A DNA stretch of 64,000 nt from Agrococcus sp. SL85 (lineage in GTDB: Bacteria; Actinomycetota; Actinomycetes; Actinomycetales; Microbacteriaceae). The notes under the pieces were generated by a model. That model searched no databases. It saw only the letters and a list, made by a program, of their open reading frames with translations, and was not told where the DNA came from. Location: assembly GCF_026625845.1 (NCBI RefSeq), contig NZ_CP113066.1:62001-126000 (forward strand). The letters run 5' to 3'. The position numbers were made by a program, and so were the translations under genes. This document shows, piece by piece, positions 57,004-64,000 of this stretch. Position 1 is the first letter of the stretch. Each line of letters starts with the position of its first letter.

Positions 57004-58729
57004 ATGATGCGCACCAGGCCGCCGCTGCAGGGATCGTTCGGAGCCGTCGCCTCGACGCACTGGCTCGCGTCGTCGAGCGGCATGGCCGTGCTGGAGCGGG
57101 GCGGCAACGCGGCCGACGCCGCGGCCGCCGCGGGCTTCGTGCTGCACGTCGTCGAGCCGCACCTCAACGGCCCGGGCGGCGACCTGCCCGCCATCGTGCG
57201 CCTCCCCGGGCAGGAGCCGCAGGTGCTGTGCGGGCAGGGCGTCGCGCCCGCCGCCGCGACGATCGAGCGGATGCGCGCCGAGGGCATCGACCACATCCCC
57301 GGCACCGGCCAGCTCGCGGCCGTCGTCCCGGGCGCCGTGCCCGCGTGGCTGACGCTCGTGCGCGACCACGGCACGTGGCGGCCGGAGCAGGTGCTCGCGT
57401 TCGCGATCGAGCTCGCCGAGCGCGGCCACCGGGTGCTGCCGCGCGTCGCCCGCACCATCGCGGGCCGCGCCGACTTCTTCGCCGAGCACTGGGCCGCCTC
57501 GCACGCGCTGTGGTCGGCGCAGGTGCCCGAGGCCTGGGACGTGGTGCGGAACCCCGCGCTCGCCGAGACCTACCGCCGCCTCGCCGACGCCGGCAGCGGG
57601 CTCGGCCGCGAGGCCGCGTGCGACGCCGCGCTCGCCGCCTGGAGCGAGGGCTTCGTGGCCGAGGCGGTCGACCGGCACAGCCGCGAGGCCTTCATGGACT
57701 CCTCCGGCGCCGCCCACGCGGGCCTCCTGACGGGCGACGACCTCGCCGCCTGGCGGCCCTCCTGGGAGCCCACGATGTCGATGCCGTGGCGCGGCACGAC
57801 CGTGCACAAGGCGGGCGCCTGGACGCAGGGGCCGATGCTGCTCGAGGCGCTCGGCATCCTCGAGCCGCTGCTGCCCGAGCGGGCGGAGGCCTTCGACGAG
57901 CGGCTCGTGCACCTCGCTGCCGAGGCCGCGAAGCTGGCCCTCGCCGACCGCGACGCCTGGTTCGGCGACGGCGCCGACCTCACGGGACTCCTCGACGAGC
58001 CCTACCTGGCCACGCGCCGCGCGCTCATCGGCGAGGAGGCCTCGCTCGAGCCTGCGCCCCGGCGCGCTGCACGGCGCCCCGCGCATGCCGCGCGCCGAGG
58101 CCGCGGGTGCCGCACCCAAGGCCGCGGGCACCGGCGAGCCGACCCGCGGCGACACGTGCCACATCGACGTCGTCGACCGCGACGGCATGGTCGTCTCGGC
58201 CACGCCCTCCGGCGGCTGGCTGCAGTCGGCGCCCACGATCGCCGAGCTCGGCTTCTGCCTCGGCACCCGCGCGCAGATGCTGTGGCTCGAGGAGGGGCTC
58301 ACGACGAGCCTCGCGCCCTCCGTGCGCCCGCGTACGACGCTCTCGCCCACGATGCTCGTCGACGACGACGGCGGCACGGCTGCGCTCGGCACGCCCGGGG
58401 GCGACCAGCAGGACCAGTGGCAGCTGGCGATGCTGCTCGGCATGCGGGTGCTCGGGCTCGACGCGCAGGCGGCGATCGACGCGCCCTCGTGGCACGTCAC
58501 GCACCTCGTCTCCTCCTTCGAGCCGCGCGTGTGGGAGCCGGGCGGCCTCCACGTGGAGTCGCGGCTCGGCGAGGCGGCGATCGCGGGCCTGCGCTCGCGC
58601 GGCCACGTCGTGACCGACGCGGGCGCGTGGGCGCTCGGCCGGCTCTCGTACGCGGCGCGCGACGCCGACGGCACGGTGCGCGCCGCCTCGAACGCCCGCG
58701 ACGAGCAGGGCTACGCCGCGCTCCGCTGA
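57004..58729 (+). CDS. Gamma-glutamyltransferase family protein (apparent frameshift)
   Basis: An N-terminal nucleophile hydrolase of the gamma-glutamyltransferase/acylase family. ERGGNAADAAAAAGFVLHVVEPHLNGPGGD is typical of the large subunit. An extra base in 58051-58052 (AGCCTG) breaks the frame at residue 350; corrected, the protein has 574 residues with the self-cleavage site GDTCHIDVVDRDG, nucleophile near Thr384, and the family's SPTMLVDDD and TPGGDQQDQWQL segments. There is no signal peptide, so it is probably cytoplasmic. Substrate not shown by sequence. Confidence 0.88.
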
Positions 58730-58754
58730 ACCGGAGCGCGCCTCCGGCTCCGGT
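58730..58754 (+). terminator. Inverted repeat after the gamma-glutamyltransferase gene
   Basis: ACCGGAG (58730-58736) and CTCCGGT (58748-58754), with inner complementarity, directly follow the stop and touch the LCP gene's -10 element. Confidence 0.45.
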
Positions 58755-58759
58755 AGCCT
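58754..58759 (+). promoter_or_regulatory. -10 element for the LCP gene with a 5' leader
   Basis: TAGCCT, about 46 bases before the ATG at 58806. The gene has an AGGAG ribosome site (58797-58801), so unlike most neighbours its mRNA carries a leader of about 40 bases with a short GCCGGCG/CGCCGGC-type stem. Confidence 0.45.
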
Positions 58760-58805
58760 CGACGCGCCGGCGCCCCGCGCGCCGGCCGAACCGACGAGGA
58801 GCACC

Positions 58806-59828
58806 ATGCGACGCGACGCACGCCCCCTGGATGCCCGAGCCCCGGGGCCCCGAGCCCTGCGCCTGCGGGCCATCGCGGTCGCGACGGTCGCGGCGCTCGC
58901 GCTCGTCGGCTGCGGGCCGCAGGAGGAGCCGGAGCCCACGCCGAGCACGACGCGCGCGCAGCCCTCGGTGACGGCCCCCGCGCCGACGCCCACCCCGGAC
59001 GCGCCGATCGACCCGCTCCCGGAGGGCGCCGTCACCGCCCTGCTGCTCGGCTCCGACTCGCGGACGCCCGGCTCGTTCACGGGGCAGGCCGACACGATCA
59101 TGCTCGCCCAGATCTCGGCCGAGCGCGACGCGCTCTCGCTCATCTCGATCACGCGCGACTCCTGGGTCGCGATCCCCGGGTACGGCTCGGGCAAGATCAA
59201 CAGCGCCTTCGCCCGCGGCGGCACCGAGCTCATCCGCAGCACCGTCTCGGAGCTGTTCGGCGGCCTCGAGATCGACTACGTCGTGCAGACCGACTTCGAG
59301 GGGTTCATCGGGCTCACGCGCGCCCTCGACGGCTTCGACGCCGACAACCAGCACCCCACGCGCGTCACGGTCAACAGCACCGGGCGCGTCGTCGACCTCA
59401 CGGCCGACCCCGTGCACCTCTCCGGCACCGACGGCCTGATCTTCGTGCGGCAGCGGAAGGGCCTGCCGCTCGGCGACCTCGACCGCACCGAGCGGCAGCG
59501 GGCCGCCATCGCGGGCATGCTCGCGCGCATCGACGACATCGCCGAGGACCCCGCCGCGCTCGCGACGCTCATGGGCCACGTGGCCTCGCGCGTGAAGATC
59601 ACGGGAGACCTCTCGGTCGAGGACATGCTCGCGCTCGCCGCGATGAGCCAGGAGCTCGACGACGCAGCCGTGATCAGCCTCATGGCGCCGATCTCCGGCT
59701 TCGGGAACCAGGCGGGGCAGTCGGTGAACGTCGTCGACGAGGCGCGCACCGCCGAGCTCGGCGACGCGCTCCGCGCGGGCGACGTGCAGCCCTACGTCGA
59801 CGCGCACGGCACCGACTACGCCCCCTAG
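58806..59828 (+). CDS. LytR-CpsA-Psr (LCP) family lipoprotein
   Basis: A 340-residue LCP protein. The family attaches lipid-linked glycopolymers to peptidoglycan. The N-terminus ends in a lipobox (LALVGC, Cys36), unusual for LCP proteins, which mostly keep a plain membrane helix. After a Pro/Thr linker come LLLGSDSR, ADTIMLAQI, LISITRDSWVAI, KINSAFARGG and IDYVVQTDFEGF. RQRKGLPLGDLDRTERQR is the second conserved arginine block. Start supported by AGGAG 5 bases upstream. Confidence 0.92.
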   Translation: MRRDARPLDARAPGPRALRLRAIAVATVAALALVGCGPQEEPEPTPSTTRAQPSVTAPAPTPTPDAPIDPLPEGAVTALLLGSDSRTPGSFTGQADTIMLAQISAERDALSLISITRDSWVAIPGYGSGKINSAFARGGTELIRSTVSELFGGLEIDYVVQTDFEGFIGLTRALDGFDADNQHPTRVTVNSTGRVVDLTADPVHLSGTDGLIFVRQRKGLPLGDLDRTERQRAAIAGMLARIDDIAEDPAALATLMGHVASRVKITGDLSVEDMLALAAMSQELDDAAVISLMAPISGFGNQAGQSVNVVDEARTAELGDALRAGDVQPYVDAHGTDYAP

Positions 59829-59844
59829 CCCGGTCGCGCCGCAG

Positions 59845-59892
59845 CCCGGCCGCTCCCTGGCCCGGCCGCTCCCTGGCCCGGCCGCTCCCTGG
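59845..59892. repeat. Three perfect 16-bp tandem repeats
   Basis: CCCGGCCGCTCCCTGG occurs at 59845, 59861 and 59877, followed by a partial fourth copy. It lies between the converging LCP and aldo/keto reductase genes and could help end transcription. Confidence 0.85.
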
Positions 59893-59928
59893 CCCGGCCG
59901 CGCCGGAGTCGGGCCGCGCCGCCGGCGC

Positions 59929-60888
59929 TCAGGCGAAGACGCCCGCGATCTCCTCGACCGTCGCGGGGTCGAGCTCGCCCTGGCCGGCGGCCGCGTTCTG
60001 CGCGATCTGCTCGGGGCGGGTCGCTCCGGCGATGACGCTCGTCACCGCGGGCTGCGCGAGCAGCCACTGGAACGTCGCCTCGAGCATCGTGCGGCCCGCC
60101 TCGCGCGCGATGCGGTCGTACTCCGCCAGGCGCGTCCAGTCGGCCTCGTCGAGCAGCTGCGGCTTCAGGGCCGTCAGGCGGCCGCCGACCGGACGCGCGT
60201 CGGCCGTGTACTTGCCCGAGAGCAGGCCGTTCGCGAGCGGGAAGTAGGGCAGGAAGCCGATGCCGGCCTCGAGCACCGCGGGCAGCACCTCGCGCTCGAC
60301 GTCGCGCTCGACGAGCGAGTACTCGTCCTGCGCCGAGACGAACCCGTTCGGGCTCTCGACCGCGGCGGCCTCGCGGATCTGCTCGGCGCTGAGGTTGGAG
60401 TGGCCGTAGGCGCGCACCTTGCCCTCGGCGACGAGCTCGTCGAGCGCGCGCACGGTCTCCTCGATCGGCGTCGAGGGGTCGGGCGTGTGCAGCTGGTAGA
60501 GGTCGATGCGGTCGGTCTGCAGGCGGCGGAGCGAGGCCTCGACGGCGCTGCGGATGTAGCCGCGGGCGCCCTTGGGCCCCCAGCCCTCGGTGCCCTCGAT
60601 CGCGAAGCCGCTGTGGCCCCACTTCGTGGCGAGCACGACGCGGTCGCGGGCGGCGGATCCGGCCTTCGCGAGCGCGACGCCCATGAGGGCCTCGGAGGTC
60701 GTGGCGGGGTTGCCGTAGATGTCGGCCGTGTCGAAGAGCGTGATGCCGTGGTCGATCGCGGCGTGGATGACGGCGTCGGTGCCCGCCTGGTCCTCGGTGC
60801 GGGTGCCCCTGCGGCCGAAGTTGTTGCAGCCGAGGCCGATGGTCGAGACCTGGAGGCCGGAGGTGCCGAGGGCGCGCGTCGTCGTCAT
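59929..60888 (-). CDS. Aldo/keto reductase
   Basis: A 319-residue NADPH-dependent AKR of the YajO/voltage-gated-potassium-channel-beta-like branch. The tetrad is seen as FDTADIYG (Asp, Tyr), LATKWGHSG (Lys) and LYQLHTPDP (His). GVPKG-type loops are replaced by AYGHSNLSAEQI, and the cofactor end has VIAGATRPEQIAQN. Substrate unknown. It starts 6 bases after TAGGCT. Confidence 0.93.
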   Translation of the reverse strand: MTTTRALGTSGLQVSTIGLGCNNFGRRGTRTEDQAGTDAVIHAAIDHGITLFDTADIYGNPATTSEALMGVALAKAGSAARDRVVLATKWGHSGFAIEGTEGWGPKGARGYIRSAVEASLRRLQTDRIDLYQLHTPDPSTPIEETVRALDELVAEGKVRAYGHSNLSAEQIREAAAVESPNGFVSAQDEYSLVERDVEREVLPAVLEAGIGFLPYFPLANGLLSGKYTADARPVGGRLTALKPQLLDEADWTRLAEYDRIAREAGRTMLEATFQWLLAQPAVTSVIAGATRPEQIAQNAAAGQGELDPATVEEIAGVFA

Positions 60889-60894
60889 GCCTCC

Positions 60895-60900
60895 AGCCTA
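60895..60900 (-). promoter_or_regulatory. Leaderless -10 element for the aldo/keto reductase
   Basis: TAGGCT on the minus strand, 6 bases before the ATG at 60888. Confidence 0.6.
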
Positions 60901-60948
60901 GGGACGTCGGCGGGAGGCCCGGTGCGCGCCCGAGCCTCCGCCGCCGAC

Positions 60949-60996
60949 GCGGGGCGGGGCGGGGCGGCGCCGCAGCACCGCCCCGCCCCGCCCCGC
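60949..60996 (-). terminator. 19-bp perfect hairpin after the carbohydrate-binding lipoprotein gene
   Basis: The arms 60949-60967 and 60978-60996 are exactly complementary runs of GGGGC units with a 10-base loop. They lie 12 bases past the stop of the leftward gene and separate it from the aldo/keto reductase promoter. Confidence 0.75.
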
Positions 60997-61007
60997 ACGC
61001 ATTGCGC

Positions 61008-62663
61008 CTACGGGCGGCCGCCGGGGCCGCCGGGGCCTCCCTGGCCTCCGCCCATGCCGCCACCGGTCGCTGTGCCCAGCGTCGCCGCGGTCTCGGCGCC
61101 GTCGACCACGACCGTCGCGGTCGTGCCGGTGAGCGCCGCGCTCGAGAACACGACGTTCGCGAAGGCCGACGCCGCCTGGAAGCTCGCGATCGTCGCGCCG
61201 GACTCGTCGCGGACCTCGATGGTCGAGCCCGCCTGGCCGCTCGCGGCCACCTGCAGCCAGCCCTGCGTGGAGGTGTCGTCGGGCGACTCGGCCATGCCGG
61301 CGGACCCCACCGCGAGCAGCGTGCCGCCGGTGACTGAGAGGCCGCCGTTCGCATCGAGCGCGCCGTTGCCGTCGCTCGTCGGGCCCCAGACGACGACGGT
61401 GCCGCCGCTCAGCTCGATCGATCCGTTGGAGTCGAGGCCGTCGCCGCCGGCGCGCAGCGTCACGTCGCCGCCGGTGATGGCGACGAGCTCGCCGGAGTCG
61501 GCCATGCCGCCGCCCATGCCGCCCTGGTCGGCGGTCGTCGAGGACGAGCCCGCCGAGCCGTTGATGGCATCGTCGCTCGCGGTGACGTCGATCGTGCCGC
61601 CGTCGATCTGCACGAGCGCCGACTCGAGGCCCTCGTCGGACCCCGCGACGGTCACGCTGCCGCCCGCGATCGCGAGCGCCACGTCGGCGTGCAGGCCGTC
61701 GCCGACGGCGTCCACGGTGATCGTGCCGCCCGAGACGAGGATGTCGCTGGCCGCGTGCAGGCCGTCGTCGCCGGCGGTCGCCTCGATCGTGCCGCCCTCG
61801 ATCGCGATCCAGCCGCGGCCCTCGCCGTCCTCCTGGTCGCTCTGCAGCGCGTCGCCGCCCGCGTCGAGGCGGAGCGCGCCCTCCTCGACGAGCAGCGAGT
61901 CGCCGCCCCGCAGCGCCTCGTCGCCGGCGACGACCTCGAGCTCGCCGCCGATGATCGCGAGGTCGTCGCTCGTCGAGATGCCATCGTCCGAGGCCTCGAT
62001 CGCGAGCGCACCGGCACCCGAGACCGTCAGGTCGGCCGCGGCGTCGATCGCGGCGTGCGCCCCGGCGTCCGCGGCGTAGGCCGTCGTGTCGACGATCGTG
62101 CTCGAGGTGCCGTCGACGAGGTGGATGGCGACGTCGTCGGCCGTCTGCACCTCGATCGCGGGGCCGTCGTCGGAGGCGATCGAGGCGCCGTCGAGCAGCA
62201 GCACGACCTGGGCGTCCTCCGCCGCGGCCACCACGACCCTGCCGTCGAGGCCACCCGAGAGGCGGTACACGCCCGCCTCGGTGATCGTGACGACCCCGTC
62301 GGCGCTCGTCACGCCGCTCGCGGCGGTCGCGCCGGTGCCGGAGAGCGTCACGTCGATGGCGTCGGCGGCGCTCCACTCGTCCTCGCGGACGACGGTGCCG
62401 TCCTCGTTGACGGCGACGAGCTCGTCGAGCGTGGCGCTCGTGACGGCGCTCGTCGTGGTCGTGGTGCCGGAGGCGCTGCTCGTGCCGGCGCCCGCCGCGG
62501 CGATCCCTGCGGTGACGGCGGTGCAGCCGGCGAGCAGCGCGCCGGTCGCGACGATCGCGACGGCGGGCAGCAGGCGGCGCAGCGGCGCGCGGCGGCGATG
62601 AGGACGGGCGGCGAGGGCGGGCTCGTCGCGGATGGGCTCGAGCGGGCGGCGGTCGGTGGTCAT
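61008..62663 (-). CDS. Carbohydrate-binding domain lipoprotein (DUF4353-like)
   Basis: A 551-residue secreted protein with a lipobox (GALLAGC, Cys47) after an unusually long basic N-terminus. The main part is a right-handed beta-helix made of short repeats such as ALRGGDSLLVEEGALRLDAGGDALQSD, built around the phrases GDGLHA, SDEGLESA and DDAINGS. These match the carbohydrate-binding domain found next to CotH and VTC genes. The C-terminus is Gly-rich (GGGMGGGQGG). Start set by AAGGAG about 8 bases upstream. Likely binds surface or spore-coat-type polymers; ligand not known. Confidence 0.85.
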   Translation of the reverse strand: MTTDRRPLEPIRDEPALAARPHRRRAPLRRLLPAVAIVATGALLAGCTAVTAGIAAAGAGTSSASGTTTTTSAVTSATLDELVAVNEDGTVVREDEWSAADAIDVTLSGTGATAASGVTSADGVVTITEAGVYRLSGGLDGRVVVAAAEDAQVVLLLDGASIASDDGPAIEVQTADDVAIHLVDGTSSTIVDTTAYAADAGAHAAIDAAADLTVSGAGALAIEASDDGISTSDDLAIIGGELEVVAGDEALRGGDSLLVEEGALRLDAGGDALQSDQEDGEGRGWIAIEGGTIEATAGDDGLHAASDILVSGGTITVDAVGDGLHADVALAIAGGSVTVAGSDEGLESALVQIDGGTIDVTASDDAINGSAGSSSTTADQGGMGGGMADSGELVAITGGDVTLRAGGDGLDSNGSIELSGGTVVVWGPTSDGNGALDANGGLSVTGGTLLAVGSAGMAESPDDTSTQGWLQVAASGQAGSTIEVRDESGATIASFQAASAFANVVFSSAALTGTTATVVVDGAETAATLGTATGGGMGGGQGGPGGPGGRP

Positions 62664-62702
62664 GGTGGTCTCCTTCTCAGGGGTTCGGTGTCGGTGGGCC
62701 GC

Positions 62703-63494
62703 TCAGGCGGCGGTGCGCTCGGCGTCGGCGAAGCAGCGGCGCAGCACGCCGTGCCAGCGGTTGGCGGGGAGGTCGGGCCGGAGGGCCGCGAGGCCGGTGG
62801 CGAACTTGCTGACGCGATCGGGGCGGTGCCCCGCGCGCCACAGCAGCCGGTCGACGCTGCCCGGGCCGCCGGTCGCCTTCGTCTCGACGATGACGAGGCC
62901 GGGCGTCCGGAGGGTCGTGCCGTCGTCGAGGCGCCACGCGAGGTCGGTGTCGACGGTCGCGCGGGTGGCGCCGTCGGGCAGCAGCAGCGTCGTGCGGCGG
63001 TAGGCGGTCTCGATGACGGGCCGCAGCGGCGGCGCGGGGATGCCGACGACGGCGAGCCCCTCCTCCGCGTACGCGCGGCCGTCCTCGGTGAGCACGGCCC
63101 GGTCCTCCGGCGCGTACGCGATGCGCTCCTTCACGGTCGTGCCGCGGCCGCCGCGGGTCTTCAGCTCGAGGAAGGCGAGGTTCGCGTCGACGTAGGTGCG
63201 CGTGCGCAGCTTGAAGCGCCGGCGGCGGCCGTGCGCGGCGAGCCGGTAGGCGAGCAGGTCGCCGGAGTCGAAGTAGGTGGAGGCGTAGGCCAGCGCGCGC
63301 TCGCCCGCGATCTCGAGCGCCCGCGTGCCCTCGGGGAGCGCCGCGAGCATCCGCGCCGCGTCATCGGCGGCGAGCGCGTACTTGCGGTCGACGCGGGTGA
63401 GGAGCGCCGCCGCGGCCGTGAGCTCCTCGAGCGCCACCGGCTCGAGCGCGGCGACGGCGCGCTCGATCGTCCGCGACGCGGATGCGGCGGTCAT
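62703..63494 (-). CDS. VTC domain-containing protein (polyphosphate polymerase-like)
   Basis: A 263-residue protein of the VTC/CYTH tunnel fold. Basic and acidic tunnel residues appear in RVDRKYAL near residue 36, STYFDS, RRRFKLRTRTY, LELKTRGG, and VETKATGG near 210. In yeast Vtc4 the fold makes polyphosphate from ATP; bacterial members next to DUF4956 and CotH-type genes are unproven. Overlaps the upstream DUF4956 gene by four bases. Confidence 0.88.
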   Translation of the reverse strand: MTAASASRTIERAVAALEPVALEELTAAAALLTRVDRKYALAADDAARMLAALPEGTRALEIAGERALAYASTYFDSGDLLAYRLAAHGRRRRFKLRTRTYVDANLAFLELKTRGGRGTTVKERIAYAPEDRAVLTEDGRAYAEEGLAVVGIPAPPLRPVIETAYRRTTLLLPDGATRATVDTDLAWRLDDGTTLRTPGLVIVETKATGGPGSVDRLLWRAGHRPDRVSKFATGLAALRPDLPANRWHGVLRRCFADAERTAA

Positions 63495-64000
63495 GCCGCC
63501 ACCGCCTGCCGCGCCGGTGCGACGTCCCAGCGCACGTCGACCAGGGTGCTGTCGTCGACGAGGTCGACCTCCACGACGCTCGCCTGGCGCACGCGGCCGC
63601 CGAGCAGCTGCTCGAGGTGCGCGACGAGCTCGGCGCGATCGACGATCGCGCGGTCGATGCGCACCTGCTGGTGCTGCCCGGCGGCCAGCAGGCGCGGGTG
63701 GTCGACGATCGCGAGGGCGCCGACGACGAGCGCGATGAGGGCGCCGGAGAGCACGAGGTCGGCGGCGCCGAGGCCCGCGACGAGGCCGATGGCCAGCGAG
63801 GCGAAGTAGTAGGCCACCTCGCGCTGCGAGATCTCGGTGGAGCGCAGGCGGATGATCGAGAGCACGCCGAAGAGGCCGAGGCCCACGCCGATCGAGGCGG
63901 TCGCGTCGGCGAGCACGAGGCTCACGGCGAGCACGCCCACGTTGACGCCCACGAAGGCGACGAGCAGGTCGCGGCGGCGGTGGCGGCGGTAGTAGAGGCC
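63491..64000 (-). CDS. DUF4956 domain-containing membrane protein (5' end beyond the window)
   Basis: The last 170 residues of a DUF4956 protein, open to the window edge. Three or four helices lead to a cytoplasmic domain; the family core FGVLSIIRLRSTEISQREVAYYF is present near the middle. The raw frame shows an internal GTG near 63952, but coding continues upstream (GLYYRRHRRRDLL), so the start lies outside. First visible gene of the DUF4956-VTC-carbohydrate-binding unit. Confidence 0.85.
   Translation of the reverse strand, partial: GLYYRRHRRRDLLVAFVGVNVGVLAVSLVLADATASIGVGLGLFGVLSIIRLRSTEISQREVAYYFASLAIGLVAGLGAADLVLSGALIALVVGALAIVDHPRLLAAGQHQQVRIDRAIVDRAELVAHLEQLLGGRVRQASVVEVDLVDDSTLVDVRWDVAPARQAVAA

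Overview
This window is very GC-rich DNA with dense, overlapping genes and GTG/ATG starts. It reads as the chromosome of a high-GC actinobacterium. The gene neighbourhoods (nusA-ylxR-infB-rbfA, truB-ribF, dxr/site-2 protease/ispG near proS, a kinase/phosphatase/MoxR/DUF58/transglutaminase-like cluster) and the TANNNT leaderless promoters suggest Microbacteriaceae, but the genus cannot be fixed from the sequence. I see no tRNA, rRNA, CRISPR array, insertion sequence or prophage, and no gene-free stretch above about 200 bases.

Layout. 0-6.2 kb: an M20 peptidase, then a leftward deoC-aldehyde dehydrogenase-half aldehyde dehydrogenase-CDF exporter operon. 6.2-12.1 kb: ribF, truB and small membrane proteins, a PanE-like reductase, a uridine-kinase-like protein and a DUF418 protein. 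12.1-22.6 kb: mutY and an RNB ribonuclease on the right strand, then leftward rbfA, infB, ylxR and nusA, a sodium:alanine symporter, and convergent proS. 22.7-27.8 kb: a leftward MoxR-DUF58-VWA-VWA operon of the Bat type. 27.9-36.6 kb: an MFS transporter, ispG, an RNase HI-DUF4440 fusion, a site-2 protease, a lysozyme-like secreted protein, dxr, an OsmC protein and gabT. 36.8-51.8 kb: one leftward seven-gene operon encoding a PP2C phosphatase, a transmembrane Ser/Thr kinase, a 1905-residue Ig/fibronectin secreted protein, MoxR, DUF58, a transglutaminase-fold protein without the catalytic residues, and an FtsK/EssC-type ATPase. 51.8-64 kb: an SQR-like flavoprotein, a DUF4192 protein, a copper operon with a CsoR-type operator, a gamma-glutamyltransferase, an LCP protein, an aldo/keto reductase, and a carbohydrate-binding lipoprotein/VTC/DUF4956 cluster that runs off the right edge.

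Two window-wide signals stand out. First, nine otherwise normal genes carry a total of sixteen single-base insertions, fifteen of which turn an expected AGCT into AGCCT (or AGGCT on the other strand), with the sixteenth lying beside an AGCT. Removing one base at each site restores every protein, so I annotate these genes as intact but mis-sequenced. The likeliest cause is a base-calling error at a modified AGCT site, which would in turn hint at an AGCT-specific DNA methyltransferase. Second, about twenty genes start 6-7 bases after a TANNNT -10 element, so their mRNAs should be leaderless. Twice that element is built on the stop codon of the upstream gene.

The best candidate for an undescribed system is the 15-kb kinase/phosphatase-giant Ig protein-MoxR-FtsK operon.
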